A stretch of DNA of 61,016 nucleotides from Clostridia bacterium. Lineage in GTDB: Bacteria; Bacillota; Clostridia; Christensenellales; CAG-138. The notes under the pieces are model-generated. The model was not told the DNA's origin and ran no database searches. It saw only the letters and a list, made by a program, of their open reading frames with translations. Below, piece after piece: positions 1 to 8,544 of the stretch; within the stretch, counting starts at the first letter, position 1, and every line of letters starts with the position of its first letter. Position numbers and translations under genes: made by a program. Where the stretch lies: NCBI GenBank assembly GCA_017547885.1, contig JAFYOP010000011.1:1-61016 (forward strand), written 5' to 3'.

Positions 1-105
1 ACACAAAGTCTGATCCGGAGCTTCATATCCTACTACAACTCTCAACGCCCTCAATGGGCATTAAATAAGCTGACTCCCTTTGAATTCAGAAGTCAGCTCT
101 TGTAG
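1..105 (+). CDS. IS3-family transposase, C-terminal fragment
   Basis: An open frame enters from the left edge and ends at TAG 103-105, giving 34 residues. It contains YYNSQRPQWALNKLTP, the signature of the C-terminal end of the rve/DDE integrase domain of IS3-family (IS150-like) transposases, where the run YYN-x-x-R-P-Q-W-x-L precedes the last helix. Only the final part of the protein is in the window, so it cannot be said whether the element is intact. It is the only transposase seen here. Confidence 0.8.
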   Translation, partial: TQSLIRSFISYYNSQRPQWALNKLTPFEFRSQLL

Positions 106-114
106 CTTTTTTAT

Positions 115-134
115 TGTCCGTTTTTCTTGACACA
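115..134. repeat. probable right terminal inverted repeat of the IS3-family element
   Basis: Ten bases after the transposase stop lies tgtccgtttttcttgacaca. Its reverse complement starts TGTGTCAAGAAA, which resembles the outer end of IS150-like elements. The left end is outside the window, so the boundary is inferred. Confidence 0.45.
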
Positions 135-174
135 ATACAAATAGGCGGTTTTGTTATTATTGACAAAACAAATA

Positions 175-205
175 AAACAAAAGACCGTCATAAGTGACGG
201 TCTTT
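175..205 (-). terminator. Rho-independent terminator of the tRNA-Val/6S/tRNA-Gln unit
   Basis: A 9-bp perfect stem (agaccgtca / tgacggtct, 182-203) with a 4-nt loop is followed on the minus strand by tttgttttatttg. It sits just beyond the tRNA-Gln CCA end. Confidence 0.8.
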
Positions 206-208
206 GTT

Positions 209-282
209 TGGCTGCGGAACTAGGATTCGAACCTAGACAATACGAGTCAGAGTCGTAGGTGCTACCATTACACAATTCCGCA
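209..282 (-). tRNA. tRNA-Gln (anticodon CTG)
   Basis: A 74-nt cloverleaf on the minus strand has a U1-A72 start (typical of tRNA-Gln), the T-loop ggttcgaatcc, anticodon loop CTCTGAC and an encoded CCA end. It lies between 6S RNA and a terminator. Confidence 0.9.
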
Positions 283-294
283 ATATCTTTAGTA

Positions 295-472
295 AAAAGC
301 TTTATCCCAAGATGCCGTTCGCCCCGTTATAACGCCCGCCTCTCGGCAGGTGGGTAAGCTGTGGGAGTTTCTGCTTACTTGGATAAATCCGAGTGGCATC
401 CACCGCGCCAACGTGCAATCCCGATGTTAAACTGTGGGTTTATATCCGGAACGTGACGCACACCGCAGGATA
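295..472 (-). ncRNA. ssrS: 6S RNA (RNA polymerase-binding regulatory RNA)
   Basis: The minus strand reads ATCCTGCGGTGTGCGTCACG at the 5' end and CGAACGGCATCTTGGGATAA at the 3' end. These match the closing-stem ends of 6S RNA (E. coli counterpart: CUCUGAGAUGUUCGC and GGCGGCAUCUCGGAGAU). AUCC and GGAU close the outer stem, and a long imperfect hairpin with a central open region can be drawn. 6S RNA mimics an open promoter and sequesters housekeeping-sigma RNA polymerase in slow growth. The exact ends are estimates. It lies between two tRNAs with no room for an independent terminator, so processing from a shared transcript is likely. Confidence 0.75.
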
Positions 473-473
473 T

Positions 474-550
474 TGGTGGGATTAGTTGGGATCGAACCAA
501 CGACCTCTACGATGTCAACGTAGCGCTCTGACCAGCTGAGCTATAACCCC
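474..550 (-). tRNA. tRNA-Val (anticodon GAC)
   Basis: A 77-nt cloverleaf with acceptor GGGGUUA/UAAUCCC, D-arm AGCTCAGCTGGTCAGAGC, anticodon loop TTGACAT and encoded ACCA end. It is the first gene of the minus-strand tRNA-6S-tRNA unit. Confidence 0.92.
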
Positions 551-562
551 TGAGCAAGTATT

Positions 563-590
563 ATTATACATGTTTTTTTGAACTTTGCAA
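563..590 (-). promoter_or_regulatory. promoter of tRNA-Val / 6S / tRNA-Gln
   Basis: On the minus strand TTGCAA (585-590) and TATAAT (563-568) are 16 bp apart, about 12 bp before the tRNA-Val 5' end. No other promoter is seen before the 6S segment. Confidence 0.65.
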
Positions 591-617
591 GTATTAATTT
601 CGTTTTATGTTTGTTAT

Positions 618-645
618 TTGCATTCCGCAGGGATGATGATATAAT
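618..645 (+). promoter_or_regulatory. promoter of the DUF4364 gene
   Basis: TTGCAT (618-623), 16 bp spacer, TATAAT (640-645). This gives a leader of about 65 nt before the start at 716. Confidence 0.55.
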
Positions 646-715
646 ATTCTCCAGACAAATAGCCTACTTTCAGGCTGGCTGTTTTATTGTATATTCATAT
701 AGAAAGGAGAGGAAA

Positions 716-1276
716 ATGGGCGGTTTTTTCTATGATGAGACCAACAGAGACAAGCTTATAGTGCTGTATTGCATCAAGAGCCTTGATATAGAGATGACCC
801 GTGATCAGCTTGCGGATTTTTGTGTTGAATACGATTTGATCCCCTATTTTGATCTTCAGACCACCATTGGTGAGCTGGAGGAGAGCGGCTTGCTTGCAGC
901 AGTGCCAAAGGCATTCGGTCAGGCATATATGCTGACAGCTGAGGGAGAGCAGGTGCTGGAAATGTTTCAGGAGCGGATACCTCAATCCCGCAGGGACATG
1001 CTGGACTTTTGTGCCAACAGGAGCCGCGACAAGATACTGCTGGATACCCAGTATTCCGCAAGGGCAAGGGAGGCATGTGACGGCGGCTATACCGTTACCC
1101 TTAAATCCATGGAAAGCAACCGCAACGTGCTGGCAATAGAAATACTGATGCCGGACACATCAACGGCAAACTCTGCCATCAGGCGCTGGCGGGAAAGCTC
1201 TGTAGACATTTACAAGTATCTTATGAACACCCTCACCGCACCAAGGTCTGAGGATAAAAAAGACAAACAGGAATAA
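716..1276 (+). CDS. DUF4364 family winged-helix protein
   Basis: 186 residues. The start is ATG 716, chosen because GAAAGGAGAGG lies just upstream; a longer frame to 578 has no ribosome site and poor sequence. The N-terminal part (KLIVLYCIKSLDIEMTRDQL, then LIPYFDLQTTIGELEESGLL) is the wH-like DNA-binding fold of DUF4364, a Clostridia-restricted family with no assigned target. The C-terminal half is a mixed alpha/beta region ending in a charged tail. It is followed 16 bp later by the DUF368 gene and may be cotranscribed with it. Its regulatory role is inferred from fold only. Confidence 0.8.
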   Translation: MGGFFYDETNRDKLIVLYCIKSLDIEMTRDQLADFCVEYDLIPYFDLQTTIGELEESGLLAAVPKAFGQAYMLTAEGEQVLEMFQERIPQSRRDMLDFCANRSRDKILLDTQYSARAREACDGGYTVTLKSMESNRNVLAIEILMPDTSTANSAIRRWRESSVDIYKYLMNTLTAPRSEDKKDKQE

Positions 1277-1292
1277 AACAAAAGATAGAGAT

Positions 1293-2135
1293 ATGCCGGA
1301 CAACATACAGAAAAAGCAATTTAATCCCGCCAAGTTTGCCCTTTATTTTTTTGAGGGCATGGTAATGGGCGTAGGGGCGGTATTGCCGGGAATAAGCGGC
1401 GGCGTGCTCTGCGTGATATTCGGAATATACCAGCCTATGATGGAGATGCTTTCCCATCCCAAAACAGGCCTGCCAAAGTACAAAAATATGATACTGCCCA
1501 TAGTGCTTGGATTCCTTGCGGGATTTGTGCTGCTGGCGGGGGCGATAGCAAAGCTGGCGGCAAAGGAAGCCACCATCGTGACCTGCCTGTTCATCGGTCT
1601 TATCATAGGCACTTTGCCTGAGCTTTTCCGTGACAGCGCTCGTGACGGCAGAAACAGGGCATGCTGGGCGGCGCTGGGCATAAGCACCGCTGCGCTGCTG
1701 GCGGTATTTATGGTGATAAAGTACGGCATGCAGGTCCAGCTTACTCCCAACGTGGGCTGGTTCCTGTTCTGTGGTGCCCTTTGGGGGCTCAGCATGATAG
1801 CCCCGGGAATGACATCTTCGTCAATACTGATGCTGCTGGGGCTGTATTATCCCATGACGGCCGGAATAGCGGCAATGGAGCCCGGGGTGATAATTCCCTT
1901 TCTGCTTGGCATAGTGGCCACTGTAATTCTGCTGGCAAGGGGAATAAATGCTCTGCTCACAAAGAACTACGGCGTGGCATGCCATTGTATTATAGGCTTT
2001 GTTATTGCTTCTACTATCCCAATAATACCCACATCCTTCCGTGATATCAGGGAGCTGATATTCAGTATCGCTGCGGCGGCAATAGGATTTGCTGCGGCAT
2101 ATCTGCTGTCAAAGCTGGATAAGGATGACAAATAA
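1293..2135 (+). CDS. DUF368 domain-containing polytopic membrane protein
   Basis: 280 residues, almost entirely hydrophobic with about eight membrane segments. The N-terminal FFEGMVMGVGAVLPGISGG is the hallmark glycine-rich signature of DUF368, and a second repeat-like segment WGLSMIAPGMTSSSILMLLG near residue 165 suggests an internally duplicated transporter fold. Members of this family are linked to polyprenyl-phosphate recycling at the membrane (PopT class); whether this copy does that is inference. It follows the DUF4364 gene closely and ends at a strong terminator. Confidence 0.85.
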   Translation: MPDNIQKKQFNPAKFALYFFEGMVMGVGAVLPGISGGVLCVIFGIYQPMMEMLSHPKTGLPKYKNMILPIVLGFLAGFVLLAGAIAKLAAKEATIVTCLFIGLIIGTLPELFRDSARDGRNRACWAALGISTAALLAVFMVIKYGMQVQLTPNVGWFLFCGALWGLSMIAPGMTSSSILMLLGLYYPMTAGIAAMEPGVIIPFLLGIVATVILLARGINALLTKNYGVACHCIIGFVIASTIPIIPTSFRDIRELIFSIAAAAIGFAAAYLLSKLDKDDK

Positions 2136-2148
2136 AACAGCAAAACAA

Positions 2149-2178
2149 AAGGACGGCTTGGCCGTCCTTGTTGTATTT
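2149..2178. terminator. bidirectional terminator between DUF368 and ykvI-like genes
   Basis: aaggacggc / gccgtcctt forms a 9-bp stem followed on the plus strand by gttgtatttta. A-rich sequence before the stem supplies a T-tract for minus-strand transcripts. Confidence 0.8.
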
Positions 2179-2185
2179 TAAAACA

Positions 2186-3271
2186 TTATGATTGCGGGGC
2201 TTGAGCTTCCCTGTGGCGTATCTGGTAAATTCTGCGCTCTATCAGCAGAACTATTACGATTATGCCCACATAGCCGCATATGGGATACAGTATGCCTATG
2301 AGCTTATCAAAGCCGAACAGGCTGCCCGCCCATGCGATGATGGCAAGCAGTGCGGTGACAGCAGTTCTGCGGCTGTGGAGGGAAGGAATGCGGCTTTCGC
2401 CATATGCCAGTACCGCAACTATTGCGGAGAGGGATGTGCCGAACATGCCAAACAGGAGCGGAATGGCGCTGATGTATCCAAGCCTTGGGTCAATGCTCTG
2501 GGCTATTGCCAGCATGGGCAGCTGTGCTTCGGTAGCTTCCGGGTTCATGGCCATGGAGGAGAATACCGCGGCGGCGATAATGCCAAGAATAACACAGCCT
2601 AAGGCGGGGCCAAGCTTGGCGGTTTTGGGAGAAACGTACTTTGCCATAGGTACGCATACGCAGACCGCACCAAAGAAATTATATGAGATATAGGTGAGTG
2701 AAGAAAATGCCCAGTTACCCATCAGAGGGTTGGTAACAGGAGCGGGAGTGAGTACAACAGGTGCTCCGCCGTTGCGTATAAAGGCAAGTATGGCGATGAT
2801 CAGCGTGGTTATGGTAAGGGTGGGCACAAGCAGGCTCAGAGCCTTTAACAGCCCGTCCAGGCCTCTGAGAGATACCAATGCTACTACTAGGCAGAACATG
2901 GCGCTGCCGATGGCATGGTGTATGCCAAAGACCTGCTCAAACAGTGCACCGCCGCCTGCGGACATTACCACGAATACTGCAAATGTAAAGAACATTTCCA
3001 GCATTGCGAATGTGCGAAGAGCGGTGGGGCTGTAAAAGCGGATAATGGCCCGGTCAAATTCTTCTGTGCCGGCGGATTTTGCAACAGCAAAAAGCAGCAT
3101 GCCAAGCAGTGCAAGCGACAGCACAGCAAGTATCATGCCCAATATGCCGCGGTTAGCGTATACGCCGAAGAATTGCCACAGCTCCTGTCCTGACAGGTAT
3201 CCTGCCCCCAGGTAAAAGCCCGCATAGGAAAAGGCAAGCTCGGCGGTTTTGATAGTTCTGGTGTTTTCCAT
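2186..3271 (-). CDS. YkvI-type integral membrane protein (APC-fold transporter)
   Basis: 361 residues with about ten hydrophobic segments. It opens with TAELAFSYAGFYLGAGYLSGQE, the family-typical first helix of YkvI-like proteins (COG3949), distant relatives of LeuT/APC transporters; the substrate is unknown. The frame is open far upstream, but that part is the antisense of parE/parC, so the start is put at ATG 3271, the first Met after a good extended -10 box. There is no convincing ribosome site; the predicted transcription start falls on the ATG. It is transcribed divergently from parE. Confidence 0.75.
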   Translation of the reverse strand: MENTRTIKTAELAFSYAGFYLGAGYLSGQELWQFFGVYANRGILGMILAVLSLALLGMLLFAVAKSAGTEEFDRAIIRFYSPTALRTFAMLEMFFTFAVFVVMSAGGGALFEQVFGIHHAIGSAMFCLVVALVSLRGLDGLLKALSLLVPTLTITTLIIAILAFIRNGGAPVVLTPAPVTNPLMGNWAFSSLTYISYNFFGAVCVCVPMAKYVSPKTAKLGPALGCVILGIIAAAVFSSMAMNPEATEAQLPMLAIAQSIDPRLGYISAIPLLFGMFGTSLSAIVAVLAYGESRIPSLHSRRTAVTALLAIIAWAGSLFGFDKLIGILYPICGYVGIIVIVLLIERRIYQIRHREAQAPQS

Positions 3272-3278
3272 AAACCTA

Positions 3279-3287
3279 ATTATAGCA
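3279..3287 (-). promoter_or_regulatory. extended -10 promoter of the ykvI-like gene
   Basis: The minus strand reads TGCTATAAT, an extended -10 element, only 7 bp before the start codon. A weak TTGTCC lies 19 bp further upstream. The transcript would be leaderless. Confidence 0.5.
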
Positions 3288-3346
3288 CAAATACAGTAAA
3301 ATGGGACAAAATATGCCCATATAAATGAAAATACATATTTGTGTGA

Positions 3347-3378
3347 TTGTGTACAATGGCATGACTTTGTATTATAAT
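3347..3378 (+). promoter_or_regulatory. promoter of parE-parC
   Basis: TTGTGT (3347-3352), 17 bp, then overlapping TATTAT (3370-3375) and TATAAT (3373-3378). An inverted repeat ATACC-GCATAT-GGTAT follows just before the GGAGG ribosome site of parE. Confidence 0.55.
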
Positions 3379-3430
3379 ATAATGTGGTAGTAAATAGCTG
3401 GATATACCGCATATGGTATTGGAGGAATAA

Positions 3431-5398
3431 ATGGGCAAGGATTACGATGTAAGCGATATCAAAATAATGGAAGGGCTTGAAGCGGTGCGCATGCGTCCCG
3501 GCATGTACATAGGCAGCACCGGCATCAAGGGCCTTCACCATATGTTGTGGGAGATAGTGGACAATTCCGTTGACGAAGCCGCCAACGGCTTTGCGGATAC
3601 CGTAAAGGTAACGCTGCACAGGGATCAGTCCGTTACCGTTGAGGACAATGGCCGAGGAATACCTGTGGGCATTCACGAAAAGCTTGGGGTAAGCGGAGTT
3701 GAGGTGGTATTTACTCAGCTGCATGCAGGCGGTAAGTTTGATAATGACTCCTATGGCTTCTCCGGAGGACTTCACGGCGTAGGTGCATCGGTGGTAAACG
3801 CCCTGAGTGAATACCTTGAGGTCGAGGTTTGCACCGGCGGCAGGCTGTATCGCCAGACATTCCGCAGCTACGAAGGCTCGGATGGAAAAATGGTATCCGG
3901 ACGCCCCATGGCTCCTCTCGCCGAGGAAGGCCGCGTACGCCGTCAGGGCACAAAGATTACCTTCCTGCCGGACAAGCGTGTATTTGAAACCCTGGAAATG
4001 AACTTTGGCGTTATATCCAAGCGCCTTAAGGAGCTGGCCTACCTTAACAAGGGCGTTACCTTTACGCTGGAGGACGAGCGGGAGCGGGGCAATAAAAAGT
4101 CCAGCGAGTATCGCTATGACGGCGGCATCATAGACTTTGTAAAGTACCTCAGCGACGACAAGACGGCGATTTATGCCGAACCTATATATATCAGCGGGAA
4201 AAAGGATAATATCTCCGTGGAAATAGCCATGCAGCACAATGATGGCTATACCGAAAGCATATTCTCCTATGTGAATAATATTCCCACCACCGAGGGCGGC
4301 GCCCACGAAACAGGCTTCAAGGCGGCTCTTACCAAGATACTCAACGATTACTGCCGCAAGGCAGGCATACTCAAGGACAAGGACCCATCCCTTTCCGGAG
4401 AGGATTTCCGCGAGGGCCTGACGGCTGTAATATCCCTGAAGATGCGCAATGTCCAGTTTGAAGGACAGACCAAGACAAAGCTTGGCAATACCGAAGCGCG
4501 CACAGCGGTGGAATACATACTTTCCGAGCAGCTTGCCACATACCTTGACGATCTCAAAAACGGGGAAATAGCCGCCAAGATAGCGGATAAGGCAGCAAAG
4601 GCGGCGAAGGTAAGGGAAGCTGCCCGCAAGGCAAAGACCATGGCCCGCGAAAAGAGCAAGCTGGAAAACGCACCTCTTGTGGGCAAGCTGTCCAGCTGTA
4701 CAGGCCGTAATGCTGAGCAGAACGAGCTGTTCATAGTAGAGGGCGATTCTGCAGGCGGCAGCGCAAAGCAGGGCAGAGACAGGCGTTTTCAGGCCATACT
4801 GCCCCTTAGGGGAAAGCCTCTGAACGTTGAAAAGAAACGCCTTGATCAGGTGCTGGCCAATGAGGAGTTCCGTTCCATAATTACTGCCATGGGCACCGGC
4901 ATAGGCGAGGACTTTGATATATCCGGCCTTAAATACAATAAGATAATCATACTGTCGGATGCGGATCAGGACGGCGCCCATATCCGCGCAATACTGCTCA
5001 CCTTCTTCTATCGGTATATGAAGGAGCTTATAACCGAAGGACATGTTTATATAGGGCTTCCTCCCCTCTACAAGATACAGCGGGGCAAGGACGTAAAATA
5101 TGCCTATTCCGATGCAGAACTTGCCAAGATGACCAAGGGTACCAAGGGATATACCCTGCAGCGCTACAAGGGTCTGGGCGAGATGAATCCCGAGCAGCTG
5201 TGGGAAACCACAATGAATCCGGAAAACCGCTCTCTGATACGGGTGGAGCTTACAGACGCAGCGGATGTGGAGCATCTGGTAACGGTACTGATGGGAGACA
5301 AGGTAGCTCCCAGAAAAGAATACATAAGCGAATTTGCAAACTTCAACAGAACGGATACTTTTGAGGACAAGGTGACCATAGAAAGCGCTGAAAGGTAA
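3431..5398 (+). CDS. parE: type IIA topoisomerase subunit B (topoisomerase IV ParE type)
   Basis: 655 residues, full length. The GHKL ATPase domain spans about 1-220, with Glu41/Asn45 in [10 protein letters not shown], the ATP-lid glycines in [12 protein letters not shown] and Asp72-Gly in EDNGRGIP. The transducer contains the catalytic lysine loop QTKTKLGN near 347. The Toprim domain has EGDSAGGSA (Glu437) and DADQDGAH. Together with ParC it cuts and passes duplex DNA to unlink daughter chromosomes. The start ATG 3431 follows TTGGAGGAATAA. parC starts 5 bp after its stop. Distinguishing ParE from GyrB relies mainly on its partner lacking a canonical GyrA box; no second gyrAB pair is in the window. 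Confidence 0.85.
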   Translation: MGKDYDVSDIKIMEGLEAVRMRPGMYIGSTGIKGLHHMLWEIVDNSVDEAANGFADTVKVTLHRDQSVTVEDNGRGIPVGIHEKLGVSGVEVVFTQLHAGGKFDNDSYGFSGGLHGVGASVVNALSEYLEVEVCTGGRLYRQTFRSYEGSDGKMVSGRPMAPLAEEGRVRRQGTKITFLPDKRVFETLEMNFGVISKRLKELAYLNKGVTFTLEDERERGNKKSSEYRYDGGIIDFVKYLSDDKTAIYAEPIYISGKKDNISVEIAMQHNDGYTESIFSYVNNIPTTEGGAHETGFKAALTKILNDYCRKAGILKDKDPSLSGEDFREGLTAVISLKMRNVQFEGQTKTKLGNTEARTAVEYILSEQLATYLDDLKNGEIAAKIADKAAKAAKVREAARKAKTMAREKSKLENAPLVGKLSSCTGRNAEQNELFIVEGDSAGGSAKQGRDRRFQAILPLRGKPLNVEKKRLDQVLANEEFRSIITAMGTGIGEDFDISGLKYNKIIILSDADQDGAHIRAILLTFFYRYMKELITEGHVYIGLPPLYKIQRGKDVKYAYSDAELAKMTKGTKGYTLQRYKGLGEMNPEQLWETTMNPENRSLIRVELTDAADVEHLVTVLMGDKVAPRKEYISEFANFNRTDTFEDKVTIESAER

Positions 5399-5403
5399 GC
5401 TAT

Positions 5404-7824
5404 ATGGCAAAAAAGAGAGACGATCAGCTCTCCTTTAGCGGAGAGACCATACTGACCAAGGGCATGGATGCGGTAATGCATGACTCCATGATACCCTATG
5501 CCGAGTATGTAATAATGGAAAGAGCCCTCCCCCGTATAGAGGATGGCCTTAAGCCTGTACAGCGGCGCATACTGTATACCATGATGGAGCTGGGACTTTC
5601 CCCGGACAAGCCCCACAGAAAAAGCGCACGTATAGTGGGCGATTGCCTTGGTAAGTATCATCCCCACGGCGATACGTCCGTATATGATGCCATGGTGCGC
5701 ATGGCACAGGGCTTTAATATGCAGATGCCCATGGTAGACGGCCACGGCAACTTCGGCAGCGTGGACGGCGACTCTGCTGCTGCCATGCGATATACCGAGG
5801 CGCGTATGACTCCCGTAGCTTTGGAGATGCTTCGGGATCTCGATAAGGATACGGTAAAGTTCAGCCTTAACTTTGACGATACCTTAAAAGAACCGGATAT
5901 CCTGCCCGGAAGATTTCCAAATCTCCTTGTAAACGGCACCTCCGGCATAGCCGTGGGCCTTGCAACAAATATACCTCCCCATAATATGGCGGAGGCTATT
6001 GATGCGGCTATCCTCGTATTGGATAATCCGGATGTATCTTTAGATGAAATAATGAGAGTGATGCCCTGTCCGGATTTCCCAACGGGGGGCTATATACTGG
6101 AATCTCCCGAAATACGGGCGGCATACGAAACCGGCCGAGGCAAGCTTACAGTCAGGGCAAAGACCGAAATAGAGGAGCAAAAGAACGGTAAAAAGCTTAT
6201 CGTCATTACCGAGATGCCCTATCAGGTAAATAAGGCAAGGGCACTGGAGGAGATACTGCGGGTAAGCGAAGAAAAGAAGGTATTGTTCGCAGGCATATCC
6301 GGCATACGTGATGAGTCCGACAGAATGGGCATGCGTGCCGTTATAGAGGTAAAGAAGGATGCGGACGCAGATAAGATACTTCAGTATCTTTACAAGTATT
6401 CCGACCTTCAGACAACCTTTGGCGTCAATATGGTAGCCATAGCCGACGGCAAGCCTCAGACCCTTGGCGTAAGAGAAATATTAAAGCACTACATAGCCCA
6501 TCAGGAAAACGTAGTTACCAGGCGTACAAAGTTTGACCTTGACGCGGCGGAGCGCAGGGAGCACATTTTGGAAGGCCTGATGGTGGCCATTGCCAATATC
6601 GACGAGGTCATTGCGCTCATACGGGCGGCAAAGTCCCCCAAGGAGGCCAGGGAGGCTCTGGTATCCCGCTTTGGCCTTACCGAAATACAGGCACAGGCCA
6701 TACTGGATCTGCGCCTGCAGAGGCTTACTAACCTTGAGCGCCTTGCCATTGAAAAGGAATACAAGGAAGTTAAGCGGCAGATAAAGGAATATAAGGCTAT
6801 ACTTTCCTCAAAGGATAAGCTCAGGGATGTTATTCGTGCAGAGATGCTTGCCATAAAAGAAAAGTATTCTGTGCCCCGCAGAACGAAGCTTATTGCCGGC
6901 GAGGAAGAGATAGTTGTGGCCCGCGAGGACATGATAGTGGTGGACGATGCGGTGGTTGCCCTTCTTGAGGGAGGCAAGATACGCCGTATGCCAAAGCGCA
7001 ATTTCTCTGCAGAACAGATCGCCGCGGAAAAGCCCCACTTCATAATGGATACCCAGACGGACAAGAAGCTGTATATGTTCACGGATATGGGCAGCTGCCT
7101 CATGCTGTCGGTGGATGAAATACCCGAGACCCGTGCCAACGCAAAGTCCGTTAACCTTAATTCCCTTGTACAGCTGGAAAAGGATGAGCGAATAATCGCC
7201 TGCTTTGACAGCGTGGCAGGGGACAGACTGCTGTTCTATACCAAAAAAGGCAACGTTAAGCTCACACCCGGTGCAGAGTATGATATACGGGGCAAGCGGA
7301 CCGCCGCTATCTCCCTTAAGGATGAGGATGGCATTGTGGCCGTGGAAAAGGTCAACGGAGAAAACAGCATAATCATGATAAGCAAAGGCGGCATGAGCAT
7401 ACGCTTTGAAACCGAAACCGTACCCGAGATGGGCAAGTCCGCTGGTGGCGTAAAGTGTATGAAGCTGGAGGCTGATGATGAAGTAATGTTTGCCGCGCAG
7501 ATCGGTGACGAGGGCGAGATACTTACAGTATCCGATCGCGGTTATGCAAAGCGCAGCCTTGCGCTGGATTATGAGATACAGGGCAGAAACGGCAAGGGCC
7601 TTAAGACATTTGATTTTAAAAAGAATGGATCAAACGGAACAGCCGTTGCCGCGGCGTTCTACGTCAGGGAGCCATACGATATAATCATCACCCAGTTCCA
7701 CGGAACAGAGACCAGACTTAATACCGAAACGGTGCTCATAGAGCAGCGGGCAGGCAAGGGAATGCTTACGGTTATGGCACTGCTGGACGATATCGTAATC
7801 GGAGGACGCAAAGCGCTGTCATAA
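5404..7824 (+). CDS. parC: type IIA topoisomerase subunit A (topoisomerase IV ParC type)
   Basis: 806 residues. The winged-helix breakage-reunion domain carries the active-site tyrosine Tyr130 in [10 protein letters not shown]. The quinolone region reads [10 protein letters not shown], so Thr91 sits where E. coli GyrA has Ser83 and Asp95 corresponds to Asp87. A coiled-coil arm spans about 365-470, and the beta-pinwheel C-terminal domain runs from about 505 onward. At the usual GyrA-box position (after GKIRRMP) the sequence is [13 protein letters not shown] rather than QRRGGKG; only a degenerate QGRNGKG occurs in a later blade. This argues for decatenation rather than gyrase supercoiling. It is cotranscribed with parE. 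Confidence 0.85.
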   Translation: MAKKRDDQLSFSGETILTKGMDAVMHDSMIPYAEYVIMERALPRIEDGLKPVQRRILYTMMELGLSPDKPHRKSARIVGDCLGKYHPHGDTSVYDAMVRMAQGFNMQMPMVDGHGNFGSVDGDSAAAMRYTEARMTPVALEMLRDLDKDTVKFSLNFDDTLKEPDILPGRFPNLLVNGTSGIAVGLATNIPPHNMAEAIDAAILVLDNPDVSLDEIMRVMPCPDFPTGGYILESPEIRAAYETGRGKLTVRAKTEIEEQKNGKKLIVITEMPYQVNKARALEEILRVSEEKKVLFAGISGIRDESDRMGMRAVIEVKKDADADKILQYLYKYSDLQTTFGVNMVAIADGKPQTLGVREILKHYIAHQENVVTRRTKFDLDAAERREHILEGLMVAIANIDEVIALIRAAKSPKEAREALVSRFGLTEIQAQAILDLRLQRLTNLERLAIEKEYKEVKRQIKEYKAILSSKDKLRDVIRAEMLAIKEKYSVPRRTKLIAGEEEIVVAREDMIVVDDAVVALLEGGKIRRMPKRNFSAEQIAAEKPHFIMDTQTDKKLYMFTDMGSCLMLSVDEIPETRANAKSVNLNSLVQLEKDERIIACFDSVAGDRLLFYTKKGNVKLTPGAEYDIRGKRTAAISLKDEDGIVAVEKVNGENSIIMISKGGMSIRFETETVPEMGKSAGGVKCMKLEADDEVMFAAQIGDEGEILTVSDRGYAKRSLALDYEIQGRNGKGLKTFDFKKNGSNGTAVAAAFYVREPYDIIITQFHGTETRLNTETVLIEQRAGKGMLTVMALLDDIVIGGRKALS

Positions 7825-7887
7825 AAACATAGGGGTACTGAATACGTATATACCATCTTTCACACAAGGCGAAGGACGGTAGTAAGA

Positions 7888-8499
7888 ATGAGAGTATCCA
7901 TAGACGAAAACACCGCATATATCAGCGGTACGCTGGCGGGCGTACCGGAGCTGGACCATCAGCTGTACGGAGAGGATTTTTACAGGGCATCTTTGCTGGT
8001 TCCCCGCCTCAGCGGTACAATAGACTGTATACCTGTAACCATTCCGGGGCGGCTGCTGCTCAGCATGCCGCAGGAAGGGGACAGGATAGCCGTATCGGGG
8101 CAGCTGCGTTCTTATAATCGCCATGGCGAGCATGGAAACAGGCTGTGTGTAACCTTGTTTGCAAGATGCATACAGCCCATGTATAATGAAGCGGCGCCGG
8201 AAAACTATCTTACGCTTACGGGTTATCTGTGCAAACCGGCGGTGTTCAGGACTACGCCATTTATGCGGGAGATAGGAGATATACTTATCGCCTGCAATAG
8301 GTCATTCAACAAATCCGATTATCTTCCCTGTATCGCATGGGGAAGAAACGCTCGCATGGTCAGTGAAATGCCTGTAGGCAGCAGGCTGAGGATAGAGGGC
8401 AGGATACAAAGCCGCAGGTATCAGAAAATGCTTCCGGACGGTACCGCGCAGGACAGAACCGCACACGAGGTATCTTGTTCATCAATAGAACTGATATGA
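7888..8499 (+). CDS. tandem OB-fold SSB-like protein
   Basis: 203 residues with two similar halves, each reading as an OB fold. The first (about 8-100) runs TAYISGTLAGVPEL...FYRASLLVPR...GDRIAVSGQLRSY; the second (about 108-203) runs NYLTLTGYLCKPAVF...ILIACNR...YLPCIAWGRNA...GSRLRIEGRIQSRRY. The second half ends like SSB/PriB domains. There is no acidic SSB tail (no DDIPF), so it is not the housekeeping SSB. Similar two-OB proteins annotated as SSB occur in Clostridia; the ligand is untested. It sits 63 bp after parC and 45 bp before rqcH, both same strand. The ribosome site is weak. Confidence 0.65.
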   Translation: MRVSIDENTAYISGTLAGVPELDHQLYGEDFYRASLLVPRLSGTIDCIPVTIPGRLLLSMPQEGDRIAVSGQLRSYNRHGEHGNRLCVTLFARCIQPMYNEAAPENYLTLTGYLCKPAVFRTTPFMREIGDILIACNRSFNKSDYLPCIAWGRNARMVSEMPVGSRLRIEGRIQSRRYQKMLPDGTAQDRTAHEVSCSSIELI

Positions 8500-8544
8500 T
8501 TTTCGTACGAACGGACGAAAGATAAAACCATAAAGGAAAGCAAT

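Noticed and set aside
3272..5410. Long minus-strand reading frame continuous with the YkvI-like gene
   Set aside because: It is the antisense of parE and the start of parC; its translation is low in charged residues and without domains. The real gene starts at 3271.
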